Assembly: GCA_029207755.1 (NCBI GenBank)
Contig: JARCOQ010000079.1
Span: 62,001-126,000, forward strand
Direction of reading: 5' to 3'
Length of the DNA stretch: 64,000 bases
Source: Chamaea fasciata
Lineage: Eukaryota; Chordata; Aves; Passeriformes; Sylviidae
In this document: piece by piece, positions 50,129 to 63,600 of the stretch
Layout: each line of letters opens with the position of its first letter
How positions within the stretch are numbered: the stretch's first letter is position 1
Notes under the pieces: generated by a model
What the model was told of the DNA's origin: nothing
Databases searched by the model: none
What the model saw: the letters and a program-made list of their open reading frames with translations, nothing else
Translations under genes and position numbers: made by a program

Positions 50129-53100
50129 TAGTGGTCTTGCCAGACCCCGAGGCATGCATCCCACTCTGGATGGCCAGTGGTCTGGATGGGCCCCAGACCA
50201 TGGATCCCCTATGAATGGACACTGGTCTAGATGGACGCCAGAGCCATGGATTCCAGCTGGACACTGGTGTGGATGGACACCAGAGCCATGGATGCCACTG
50301 TGGATGGACACTGGTTTGGATGGACATAAGAGCCACGGATCCCAATCTGGATGGACGCTGCTGTGAATAGACACCAGAGCCATGGATCCCACAGTGGATT
50401 GACAGTGGTCAGGATGGACACCAGAGCAATGGATGCCACTGTGGATGGACACAGGTAGGTAGAGATGCACACCAGAGTAATGGTGTCCGCTCTGGATGGA
50501 CACTGGTCTGGATAGACAGCAGAACCCTGGCTTCCACTCTGGATGGACGCTTGCCTGAATAGACAAAAGAGCTATGGATCCCAGCTTGACACTGGTCTGG
50601 ATGGACACCAGAGCCATGAATCCCACTCTGAATGCACACTACTCGTGATGGACACAAGAGCCATGCATCCCTCTGTGGATGGAGCCTGGTTTGAATGGAC
50701 AGCACAGCCACGCATCCAGATGGACACCAGAGCCGTGGATCCCAACTGGACAGTGGTCTCGATGGACACCAGTGCCATGGATCCCACCGTGGATGGACAC
50801 TGGTATGGATCGACATCAGAGCCTTGGATCCCAGCTTGACTGTGTTCTGGATGGAGAGCAGAGTCTTGGATTGGACTCTGGATGGATACTGCTCCAGATG
50901 GAACGCAGAGCCATGGATCCCACTGTTGGTGGATACTGGTCTGGATGGACTCCAGAGCCATGGATCCGTCTCTGGATGGACACAGTTCTGGATGGACACA
51001 AGAGCCATAGATCCAAATTGGAACCTGTTCTGGATGGATGCAAGGGCCATGGATTCCACTCTGGATGGATACTGCTCCAGTTAGCAACCAGAGTCATAGA
51101 TCCGAATCCAGATGGAGACTGGTCCAGATGGACACTGGTCCGGATGGTGACCAGAGCCATTCCTCCCACCTTGTATTGATAGTGGTCTTGCCAGACCCCG
51201 AGGCATGCATCCCACTCTGGATGGCCAGTGGTCTGGATGGGCCCCAGACCATGGATCCCCTATGAATGGACACTGGTCTAGATGGACGCCAGAGCCATGG
51301 ATTCCAGCTGGACACTGGTGTGGATGGACACCAGAGCCATGGATGCCACTGTGGATGGACACTGGTTTGGATGGACATAAGAGCCACGGATCCCAATCTG
51401 GATGGACGCTGCTGTGAATAGACACCAGAGCCATGGATCCCACAGTGGATTGACAGTGGTCAGGATGGACACCAGAGCAATGGATGCCACTGTGGATGGA
51501 CGCAGGTAGAGATGCACACCAGAGTAATGGTGTCCGCTCTGGATGGACACTGGTCAGGATAGACAGCAGAACCCTGGCTTCCACTCTGGATGGACGCTTG
51601 CCTGAATAGACAAAAGAGCTATGGATCCCAGCTTGACACTGGTCTGGATGGACACCAGAGCCATGAATCCCACTCTGAATGCACACTACTCGTGATGGAC
51701 ACAAGAGCCATGCATCCCTCTGTGGATGGAGCCTGGTTTGAATGGACAGCACAGCCACGCATCCAGATGGACACCAGAGCCGTGGATCCCAACTGGACAG
51801 TGGTCTCGATGGACACCAGTGCCATGGATCCCACTGTGGATGGACACTGGTATGGATAGACATCAGAGCCTTGGATCCCAGCTTGACTGTGTTCTGGATG
51901 GAGAGCAGAGTCTTGGATTGGACTCTGGATGGATACTGCTCCAGATGGACACCAGAGCCATGGATCCCACTTTGGATGGATCCCAGTCTGGATAGACTCC
52001 AGAGCCATGGATCCGTCTCTGGATGGATGCTGGTCTGGATGGACACCCGAGCCATGGATCCAAATTGGAGCCTGGTCTGGATGGATACAAGGGCCATGGA
52101 TTCCACCCTTGATGGACACTTGTGAAGATAGCAACCAGAGGCATGGATTCGACTCGAGATGGACACTGGTGCTGAAGGACAGTGGTCTAGATGGTGACCA
52201 GAGCCATTCCTCCCACCTTGTATTGACTCTTGCCAGACCCCGAGGCATGGATCCCACTCTGGATGGCCAGTGGTCTGGATGGGCACCAGACCATGGCTCC
52301 CCTATGAATGGACACTGGTCTTGACGGACGCCAGAGCCATGGATTCCAGCTGGACACTGCTGTGGATGGACACCAGAGTAATGGATGCCACTGTGGATGG
52401 ATACTCGTATGGATGGACATAAGAGCCACGGATCCCAATCTAGACGGACACTGCTGTGAATAGACCCCAGAGCCATGGATCCCACAGTGGATTGACAGTG
52501 GTCAGGATGGACACCAGAGCAATGGATGCCACTGTGGATGGACACAGGTAGAGATGCACACCAGAGTAATGGTGTCCGCTCTGGATGGACACTGGTCAGG
52601 ATAGACACAAGAACCCTGGCTTCCACTCTGGATGGACGCTTGCCTGAATAGACAAAAGAGCTATGGATCCCAGCTTGACACTGGTCTGGATGGACACCAG
52701 AGCCATGGATCCCACTCTGAATGCACACTACTCGTGATGGACACAAGAGCCATGCATCCCTCTGTGGATGGAGCCTGGTTTGAATGGACAGCACAGCCAC
52801 GCATCCAGACGGACACCAGAGCCGTGGATCCCAACTGCACAGTGGTCTGGATGGACACCAGAGCCATGGATCCCACTGTGGATGGACCCTGGTACAGATA
52901 GACAGCATAGCCATGGATGCAAAGTGGACACTGCTCCAGATGGATAATGATCTGGATGGACGCCAAAGCCATGGATCCCACTCTGGATGCACGCTGTTCT
53001 TGATGGACACAGGAGTCATGCATGGGTCTGTAGATGGAGCCTGGTATGAATGGACAGCACAGCCACGTATCCAGATGGATACTTGCCCAGATGGATAGCA

Positions 53101-54154
53101 GAGCCGTGGACCTCAAGTGGACAGTGGTCTGGATGGAAACCAGAGCAATGGATCCCACTGTGGATGGACACTGGTATGGATGCACCTCAGAGCCTTGGAT
53201 CCCAGCTTTACTCTGTTCTAAATAGACTCCAGAGCCATGGATCCGTCTCTGGATGGATGCTGGTCTGGATGGACACCAGAGCCATGGATCCAAATTGGAG
53301 CCTGGCCTGGATGGATACAAGGGCCATGGATTCCACTCTTGATGGACACTTGTGGAGATAGCAACCAGAGGCATGGATCCGACTCGAGATGGACACTGGT
53401 CCTGAAGGACAGTGGTCTAGATGGTGACCAGAGCCATTCCTCCCACCTTGTATTGACTCTTGCCAGACCCCGAGGCATGGATCCCACTCTGGATGGCCAG
53501 TGGTCTGGATGGGCACCAGACCATGGCTCCCCTATCAATGGACACTGGTCTAGATGGATGCCAGAGCCAATGACTCCAGCTGGACACTGGTGTGGATGGA
53601 CACCAGAGCAATGGATGCCACTGTGGATGGATATGGGTTTGGATGGACATAAGAGCCACGGATCCCAATCTAGATGGACGCTGCTGTGAATAGACACCAG
53701 TGCCATGGATCCCACTGTGGATGGACACTGGTATGGATAGACATCAGAGCCTTGGATCCCAGCTTGACTGTGTTCTGGATGGAGAGCAGAGTCTTGGATT
53801 GGACTCTGGATGGATACTGCTCCAGATGGACAGCAGAGTCTTGGATTGGACTCTGGATGGATACTGCTCCAGATGGAACGCAGAGCCATGGATCCCACTG
53901 TTGGTGGATACTGGTCTGGATGGACTCCAGAGCCATGGATCCGTCTCTGGATGGACACAGTTCTGGATGGACACAAGAGCCATAGATCCAAATTGGAGCC
54001 TGTTCTGGATGGATGCAAGGGCCATGGATTACACTCTGGATGGATACTGCTCCAGTTAGCAACCAGAGTCATAGATCCGAATCCAGATGGAGACTGGTCC
54101 AGATGGACACTGGTCCAGATGGTGACCAGAGCCATTCCTCCCACCTTGTATTGA
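50129..54154 (+). repeat. Array 2 large cycle, 4,026 bp (shortest)
   Basis: Marker spacings 1,051, 1,047, 1,230, 698, with no 797-bp unit at all. The stretch around 52,540-52,620 carries variants otherwise typical of array 1 and of 16.7 kb (GGACACAGGTAGAG, GTGTCCGC, GGTCAGGATAG), so the cycle looks mosaic. Confidence 0.85.
52884..53218 (+). repeat. Segment E, copy 5
   Basis: 4,026 bp after copy 4. It has GCATAGCCATGG and GGATGCACCTCAG like copies 4 and 6, but ACTTGCCC and ACAGTGG like copy 1, plus private GACCTCAAG and GATGGATAGCAG. Confidence 0.8.
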
Positions 54155-57100
54155 TAGTGGTCTTGCCAGACCCCGAGGCATGGATCCCACTCTGGATGGC
54201 CAGTGGTCTGGATGGGCCCCAGACCATGGATCCCCTATGAATGGACACTGGTCTAGATGGACGCCAGAGCCATGGATTCCAGCTGGACACTGGTGTGGAT
54301 GGACACCAGAGCCATGGATGCCACTGTGGATGGACACTGGTTTGGATGGACATAAGAGCCACGGATCCCAATCTGGATGGACGCTGCTGTAAATAGACCC
54401 CAGAGCCATGGATCCCACAGTGGATTGACAGTGGTCAGGATGGACACCAGAGCAATGGATGCCACTGTGGATGGACGCAGGTAGAGATGCACACCAGAGT
54501 AATGGTGTTCGCTCTGGATGGATACTGGTATGGATAGACAGCAGAGCCTTGGATCCCAGCTTGACTGTGTTCTGGATGGAGAGCAGAGTCTTGGATTGGA
54601 CTCTGGATGGATACTGCTCCAGATGGACAGCAGAGTCTTGGATTGGACTCTGGATGGATACTGCTCCAGATGGAACGCAGAGCCATGGATCCCACTGTTG
54701 GTGGATACTGGTCTGGATGGACTCCAGAGCCATGGATCCGTCTCTGGATGGACACAGTTCTGGATGGACACAAGAGCCATAGATCCCAATTGGAACCTGT
54801 TCTGGATGGATGCAAGGGCCATGGATTCCACTCTGGATGGATACTGCTCCAGTTAGCAACCAGAGTCATAGATCCGAATCCAGATGGAGACTGGTCCAGA
54901 TGGACACTGGTCCGGATGGTGACCAGAGCCATTCCTCCCACCTTGTATTGATAGTGGTCTTGCCAGACCCCGAGGCATGCATCCCACTCTGGATGGCCAG
55001 TGGTCTGGATGGGCCCCAGACCATGGATCCCCTATGAATGGACACTGGTCTAGATGGACGCCAGAGCCATGGATTCCAGCTGGACACTGGTGTGGATGGA
55101 CACCAGAGCCATGGATGCCACTGTGGATGGACACTGGTTTGGATGGACATAAGAGCCACGGATCCCAATCTGGATGGACGCTGCTGTGAATAGACACCAG
55201 AGCCATGGATCCCACAGTGGATTGACAGTGGTCAGGATGGACACCAGAGCAATGGATGCCACTGTGGATGGATGCAGGTAGAGATGCACACCAGAGAAAT
55301 GGTGTCCGCTCTGGATGGACACTGGTATGGATAGACATCAGAGCCTTGGATCCCAGCTTGACTGTGTTCTGGATGGAGAGCAGAGTCTTGGATTGGACTC
55401 TGGATGGATACTGCTCCAGATGGACAGCAGAGTCTTGGATTGGACTCTGGATGGATACTGCTCCAGATGGACACCAGAGCCATGGATCCCACTGTTGGTG
55501 GATACTGGTCTGGATGGACTCCAGAGCCATGGATCCGTCTCTGGATGGACACAGTTCTGGATGGACACCAGAGCCATAGATCCAAATTGGAGCCTGTTCT
55601 GGATGGATGCAAGGGCCATGGATTCCACTCTGGATGGATACTGCTCCAGTTAGCAACCAGAGTCATGGATCCGAATCCAGATGGAGACTGGTCCAGATGG
55701 ACACTGGTCCGGATGGTGACCAGAGCCATTCCTCCCACCTTGTATTGATAGTGGTCTTGCCAGACCCCGAGGCATGCATCCCACTCTGGATGGCCAGTGG
55801 TCTGGATGGGCCCCAGACCATGGATCCCCTATGAATGGACACTGGTCTAGATGGACGCCAGAGCCATGGATTCCAGCTGGTCACTGGTGTGGATGGACAC
55901 CTGAGCCATGGATGCCACTGTGGATGGACACTGGTTTGGATGGACATAAGAGCCACGGATCCCAATCTGGATGGACGCTGCTGTGAATAGACCCCAGAGC
56001 CATGGATCCCACAGTGGATTGACAGTGGTCAGGATGGACACCAGAGCAATGGATGCCACTGTGGATGGACGCAGGTAGAGATGCACACCAGAGTAATGGT
56101 GTCCGCTCTGGATGGACACTGGTCTGGATAGACAGCAGAACCCTGGCTTCCACTCTGGATGGACGCTTGCCTGAATAGACAAAAGAGCTATGGATCCCAG
56201 CTTGACACTGGTCTGGATGGACACCAGAGCCATGAATCCCACTCTGAATGCACACTACTCGTGATGGACACAAGAGCCATGCATCCCTCTGTGGATGGAG
56301 CCTGGTTTGAATGGACAGCACAGCCACGCATCCAGATGGACGCCAGAGCCGTGGATCCCAACTGGACAGTGGTCTCGATGGACACCAGTGCCATGGATCC
56401 CACTGTGGATGGACACTGGTGTGGATAGACATCAGAGCCTTGGATCCCAGCTTGACTGTGTTCTGGATGGAGAGCAGAGTCTTGGATTGGACTCTGGATG
56501 GATACTGCTCCAGATGGACAGCAGAGTCTTGGATTGGACTCTGGATGGATACTGCTCCAGATGGAACGCAGAGCCATGGATCCCACTCTTGGTGGATACT
56601 GGTCTGGATGGACTCCAGAGCCATGGATCCGTCTCTGGATGGACACAGTTCTGGATGGACACAAGAGCCATAGATCCAAATTGGAACCTCTTCTGGATGG
56701 ATGCAAGGGCCATGGATTCCACTCTGGATGGATACTGCTCCAGTTAGCAACCAGAGTCATAGATCCGAATCCAGATGGAGACTGGTCCAGATGGACACTG
56801 GTCCGGATGGTGACCAGAGCCATTCCTCCCACCTTGTATTGATAGTGGTCTTGCCAGACCCCGAGGCATGCATCCCACTCTGGATGGCCAGTGGTCTGGA
56901 TGGGCACCAGACCATGGATCCCCTATGAATGGACACTGGTCTAGATGGACGCCAGAGCCATGGATTCCAGCTGGACACTGGTGTGGATGGACACCAGAGC
57001 CATGGATGCCACTGTGGATGGACACTGGTTTGGATGGACATAAGAGCCACGGATCCCAATCTGGATGGACGCTGCTGTGAATAGACACCAGAGCCATGGA

Positions 57101-60100
57101 TCCCACAGTGGATTGACAGTGGTCAGGATGGACACCAGAGCAATGGATGCCACTGTGGATGGATGCAGGTAGAGATGCACACCAGAGTAATGGTGTCCGC
57201 TCTGGATGGACACTGGTATGGATAGACATCAGAGCCTTGGATCCCAGCTTGACTGTGTTCTGGATGGAGAGCAGAGTCTTGGATTGGACTCTGGATGGAT
57301 ACTGCTCCAGATGGACAGCAGAGTCTTGGATTGGACTCTGGATGGATACTGCTCCAGATGGAACGCAGAGCCATGGATCCCACTCTTGGTGGATACTGGT
57401 CTGGATGGACTCCAGAGCCATGGATCCGTCTCTGGATGGACACAGTTCTGGATGGACACAAGAGCCATAGATCCAAATTGGAGCCTGTTCTGGATGGATG
57501 CAAGGGCCATGGATTCCACTCTGGATGGATACTGCTCCAGTTAGAAACCAGAGTCATAGATCCGAATCCAGATGGAGACTGGTCCAGATGGACACTGGTC
57601 CGGATGGTGACCAGAGCCATTCCTCCCACCTTGTATTGATAGTGGTCTTGCCAGACCCCGAGGCATGGATCCCACTCTGGATGGCCAGTGGTCTGGATGG
57701 GCCCCAGACCATGGATCCCCTATGAATGGACACTGGTCTAGATGGACGCCAGAGCCATGGATTCCAGCTGGACACTGGTGTGGATGGACACCAGAGCCAT
57801 GGATGCCACTGTGGATGGACACTGGTTTGGATGGACATAAGAGCCACGGATCCCAATCTGGATGGACGCTGCTGTGAATAGACCCTAGAGCCATGGATCC
57901 CACAGTGGATTGACAGTGGTCAGGATGGACACCAGAGCAATGGATGCCACTGTGGATGGACACAGGTAGGTAGAGATGCACACCAGAGTAATGGTGTTCG
58001 CTCTGGATGGACACTGGTCTGGATAGACAGCAGAACCCTGGCTTCCACTCTGGATGGACGCTTGCCTGAATAGACAAAAGAGCTATGGATCCCAGCTTGA
58101 CACTGGTCTGGATGGACACCAGAGCCATGGATCCCACTCTGAATGCACACTACTCGTGATGGACACAAGAGCCATGCATCCCTCTGTGGATGGAGCCTGG
58201 TTTGAATGGACAGCACAGCCACGCATCCAGATGGACACCAGAGCCGTGGATCCCAACTGGACAGTGGTCTCGATGGACACCAGTGCCATGGATCCCACTG
58301 TGGATGGACACTGGTATGGATAGACATCAGAGCCTTGGATCCCAGCTTGACTGTGTTCTGGATGGAGAGCAGAGTCTTGGATTGGACTCTAGATGGATAC
58401 TGCTCCAGATGGACACCAGAGCCATGGATCCCACTTTGGATGGATCCCAGTCTGTATAGACTCCAGAGCCATGGATCCGTCTCTGGATGGATGCTGGTCT
58501 GGATGGACACCCGAGCCATGGATCCAAATTGGAGCCTGGTCTGGATGGATACAAGGGCCATGGATTCCACCCTTGATGGACACTTGTGGAAATAGCAACC
58601 AGAGGCATGGATTCGACTCGAGATGGACACTGGTGCTGAAGGACAGTGGTCTAGATGGTGACCAGAGCCATTCCTCCCACCTTGTATTGACTCTTGCCAG
58701 ACCCCGAGGCATGGATCCCACTCTGGATGGCCAGTGGTCTGGATGGGCACCAGACCATGGCTCCCCTATGAATGGACACTGGTCTTGACGGACGCCAGAG
58801 CCATGGATTCCAGCTGGACACTGCTGTGGATGGACACCAGAGTAATGGATGCCACTGTGGATGGATACTCGTATGGATGGACATAAGAGCCACGGATCCC
58901 AATCTAGACGGACGCTGCTGTGAATAGACCCCAGAGCCATGGATCCCACAGTGGATTGACAGTGGTCAGGATGGACACCAGAGCAATGGATGCCACTGTG
59001 GATGGACGCAGGTAGAGATGCACACCAGAGTAATGGCGTTCGCTCTGGATGGACACTGGTCTGGATAGACAGCAGAACCCTGGCTTCCACTCTGGATGGA
59101 CGCTTGCCTGAATAGACAAAAGAGCTATGGATCCCAGCTTGACACTGGTCTGGATGGACACCAGAGCCATGGATCCCACTCTGAATGCACACTACTCGTG
59201 ATGGACACAAGAGCCATGCATCCCTCTGTGGATGGAGCCTGGTTTGAATGGACAGCACAGCCACGCATCCAGATGGACGCCAGAGCCGTGGATCCCAACT
59301 GCACAGTGGTCTGGATGGACACCAGAGCCATGGATCCCACTGTGGATGGACCCTGGTACAGATAGACAGCATAGCCATGGATGCAAAGTGGACACTGCTC
59401 CAGATGGATAATGATCTGGATGGACGCCAAAGCCATGGATCCCACTCTGGATGCACGCTGTTCTTGATGGACACAGGAGTCATGCATGGGTCTGTAGATG
59501 GAGCCTGGTATGAATGGACAGCACAGCCACGTATCCAGATGGATGCTTGTCCAGATGGACAGCAGAGCCGTGGATCTCAAGTGGACTGTGGTCTGGATGG
59601 AAACCAGAGCGATGGATCCCACTGTGGATGGACACTGGTATGGATGCACCTCAGAGCCTTGGATCCCAGCTTTACTCTGTTCTAAATAGACTCCAGAGCC
59701 ATGGATCCGTCTCTGGATGGATGCTGGTCTGGATGGACACCCGAGCCATGGATCCAAATTGGAGCCTGGCCTGGATGGATACAAGGGCCATGGATTCCAC
59801 TCTTGATGGACACTTGTGGAGATAGCAACCAGAGGCATGGATCCGACTCGAGATGGACACTGGTCCTGAAGGACAGTGGTCTAGATGGTGACCAGAGCCA
59901 TTCCTCCCACCTTGTATTGACTCTTGCCAGACCCCGAGGCATGGATCCCACTCTGGATGGCCAGTGGTCTGGATGGGCACCAGACCATGGCTCACCTATC
60001 AATGGACACTGGTCTAGATGGATGCCAGAGCCAATGACTCCAGCTGGACACTGGTGTGGATGGACACCAGAGCAATGGATGCCACTGTGGATGGATACGG

Positions 60101-60618
60101 GTTTGGATGGACATAAGAGCCACGGATCCCAATCTAGATGGACGCTGCTGTGAATAGACACCAGTGCCATGGATCCCACTGTGGATGGACACTGGTATGG
60201 ATAGACATCAGAGCCTTGGATCCCAGATTGACTGTGTTCTGGATGGAGAGCAGAGTCTTGGATTGGACTCTGGATGGATACTGCTCCAGATGGACAGCAG
60301 AGTCTTGGATTGGACTTTGGATGGATACTGCTCCAGATGGAACGCAGAGCCATGGATCCCACTGTTGGTGGATACTGGTCTGGATGGACTCCAGAGCCAT
60401 GGATCCGTCTCTGGATGGACACAGTTCTGGATGGACACAAGAGCCATAGATCCAAATTGGAGCCTGTTCTGGATGGATGCAAGGGCCATGGATTACACTC
60501 TGGATGGATACTGCTCCAGTTAGCAACCAGAGTCATAGATCCGAATCCAGATGGAGACTGGTCCAGATGGACACTGGTCCAGATGGTGACCAGAGCCATT
60601 CCTCCCACCTTGTATTGA
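54155..60618 (+). repeat. Array 2 large cycle, 6,464 bp
   Basis: Marker spacings 797, 797, 1,094, 797, 1,051, 1,230, 698. It follows 44.4-50.1 kb at an offset of 9,693 bp, changing to 10,490 bp after the 797-bp unit absent from that earlier copy. Confidence 0.85.
59348..59682 (+). repeat. Segment E, copy 6
   Basis: 6,464 bp after copy 5 and 10,490 bp after copy 4, which it matches at all the variant sites I compared inside the segment (GCATAGCCATGG, CTCAAG, ACTGTGG, GGATGCTTGTCC). Confidence 0.8.
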
Positions 60619-63600
60619 TAGTGGTCTTGCCAGACCCCGAGGCATGGATCCCACTCTGGATGGCCAGTGGTCTGGATGGGCCCCAGACCATGGATCCCCT
60701 ATGAATGGACACTGGTCTAGATGGACGCCAGAGCCATGGATTCCAGCTGGACACTGGTGTGGATGGACACCAGAGCCATGGATGCCACTGTGGATGGACA
60801 CTGGTTTGGATGGACATAAGAGCCACGGATCCCAATCTGGATGGACGCTGCTGTGAATAGACACCAGAGCCATGGATCCCACAGTGGATTGACAGTGGTC
60901 AGGATGGACACCAGAGCAATGGATGCCACTGTGGATGGACGCAGGTAGAGATGCACACCAGAGTAATGGTGTCCGCTCTGGATGGACACTGGTCTGGATA
61001 GACAGCAGAACCCTGGCTTCCAGTCTGGATGGACGCTTGCCTGAATAGACAAAAGAGCTATGGATCCCAGCTTGACACTGGTCTGGATGGACACCAGAGC
61101 CATGAATCCCACTCTGAATGCACACTACTCGTGATGGACACAAGAGCCATGCATCCCTCTGTGGATGGAGCCTGGTTTGAATGGACAGCACAGCCACGCA
61201 TCCAGATGGACACCAGAGCCGTGGATCCCAACTGGACAGTGGTCTCGATGGACACCAGTGCCATGGATCCCACTGTGGATGGACACTGGTATGGATAGAC
61301 ATCAGAGCCTTGGATCCCAGCTTGACTGTGTTCTGGATGGAGAGCAGAGTCTTGGATTGGACTCTGGATGGATACTGCTCCAGATGGACAGCAGAGTCTT
61401 GGATTGGACTCTGGATGGATACTGCTCCAGATGGAACGCAGAGCCATGGATCCCACTCTTGGTGGATACTGGTCTGGATGGACTCCAGAGCCATGGATCC
61501 GTCTCTGGATGGACACAGTTCTGGATGGACACAAGAGCCATAGATCCAAATTGGAACCTGTTCTGGATGGATGCAAGGGCCATGGATTCCACTCTGGATG
61601 GATACTGCTCCAGTTAGCAACCAGAGTCATAGATCCGAATCCAGATGGAGACTGGTCCAGATGGACACTGGTCCGGATGGTGACCAGAGCCATTCCTCCC
61701 ACCTTGTATTGATAGTGGTCTTGCCAGACCCCGAGGCATGGATCCCACTCTGGATGGCCAGTGGTCTGGATGGGCCCCAGACCATGGATCCCCTATGAAT
61801 GGACACTGGTCTAGATGGACGCCAGAGCCATGGATTCCAGCTGGACACTGGTGTGGATGGACACCAGAGCAATGGATGCCACTGTGGATGGACACTGGTT
61901 TGGATGGACATAAGAGCCACGGATCCCAATCTGGATGGACGCTGCTGTGAATAGACCCCAGAGCCATGGATCCCACAGTGGATTGACAGTGGTCAGGATG
62001 GACACCAGAGCAATGGATGCCACTGTGGATGGACACAGGTAGGTAGAGATGCACACCAGAGTAATGGTGTCCGCTCTGGATGGACACTGGTCTGGATAGA
62101 CAGCAGAACCCTGGCTTCCACTCTGGATGGACGCTTGCCTGAATAGACAAAAGAGCTATGGATCCCAGCTTGACACTGGTCTGGATGGACACCAGAGCCA
62201 TGAATCCCACTCTGAATGCACACTACTCGTGATGGACACAAGAGCCATGCATCCCTCTGTGGATGGAGCCTGGTTTGAATGGACAGCACAGCCACGCATC
62301 CAGATGGACACCAGAGCCGTGGATCCCAACTGGACAGTGGTCTCGATGGACACCAGTGCCATGGATCCCACCGTGGATGGACACTGGTATGGATCGACAT
62401 CAGAGCCTTGGATCCCAGCTTGACTGTGTTCTGGATGGAGAGCAGAGTCTTGGATTGGACTCTGGATGGATACTGCTCCAGATGGAACGCAGAGCCATGG
62501 ATCCCACTGTTGGTGGATACTGGTCTGGATGGACTCCAGAGCCATGGATCCGTCTCTGGATGGACACAGTTCTGGATGGACACAAGAGCCATAGATCCAA
62601 ATTGGAACCTGTTCTGGATGGATGCAAGGGCCATGGATTCCACTCTGGATGGATACTGCTCCAGTTAGCAACCAGAGTCATGGATCCGAATCCAGATGGA
62701 GACTGGTCCAGATGGACACTGGTCCGGATGGTGACCAGAGCCATTCCTCCCACCTTGTATTGATAGTGGTCTTGCCAGACCCCGAGGCATGCATCCCACT
62801 CTGGATGGCCAGTGGTCTGGATGGGCCCCAGACCATGGATCCCCTATGAATGGACACTGGTCTAGATGGACGCCAGAGCCATGGATTCCAGCTGGACACT
62901 GGTGTGGATGGACACCAGAGCCATGGATGCCACTGTGGATGGACACTGGTTTGGATGGACATAAGAGCCACGGATCCCAATCTGGATGGACGCTGCTGTG
63001 AATAGACCCCAGAGCCATGGATCCCACAGTGGATTGACAGTGGTCAGGATGGACACCAGAGCAATGGATGCCACTGTGGATGGACGCAGGTAGAGATGCA
63101 CACCAGAGTAATGGTGTCCGCTCTGGATGGACACTGGTCAGGATAGACAGCAGAACCCTGGCTTCCACTCTGGATGGACGCTTGCCTGAATAGACAAAAG
63201 AGCTATGGATCCCAGCTTGACACTGGTCTGGATGGACACCAGAGCCATGAATCCCACTCTGAATGCACACTACTCGTGATGGACACAAGAGCCATGCATC
63301 CCTCTGTGGATGGAGCCTGGTTTGAATGGACAGCACAGCCACGCATCCAGATGGACACCAGAGCCGTGGATCCCAACTGGACAGTGGTCTCGATGGACAC
63401 CAGTGCCATGGATCCCACTGTGGATGGACACTGGTATGGATAGACATCAGAGCCTTGGATCCCAGCTTGACTGTGTTCTGGATGGAGAGCAGAGTCTTGG
63501 ATTGGACTCTGGATGGATACTGCTCCAGATGGACACCAGAGCCATGGATCCCACTTTGGATGGATCCCAGTCTGGATAGACTCCAGAGCCATGGATCCGT

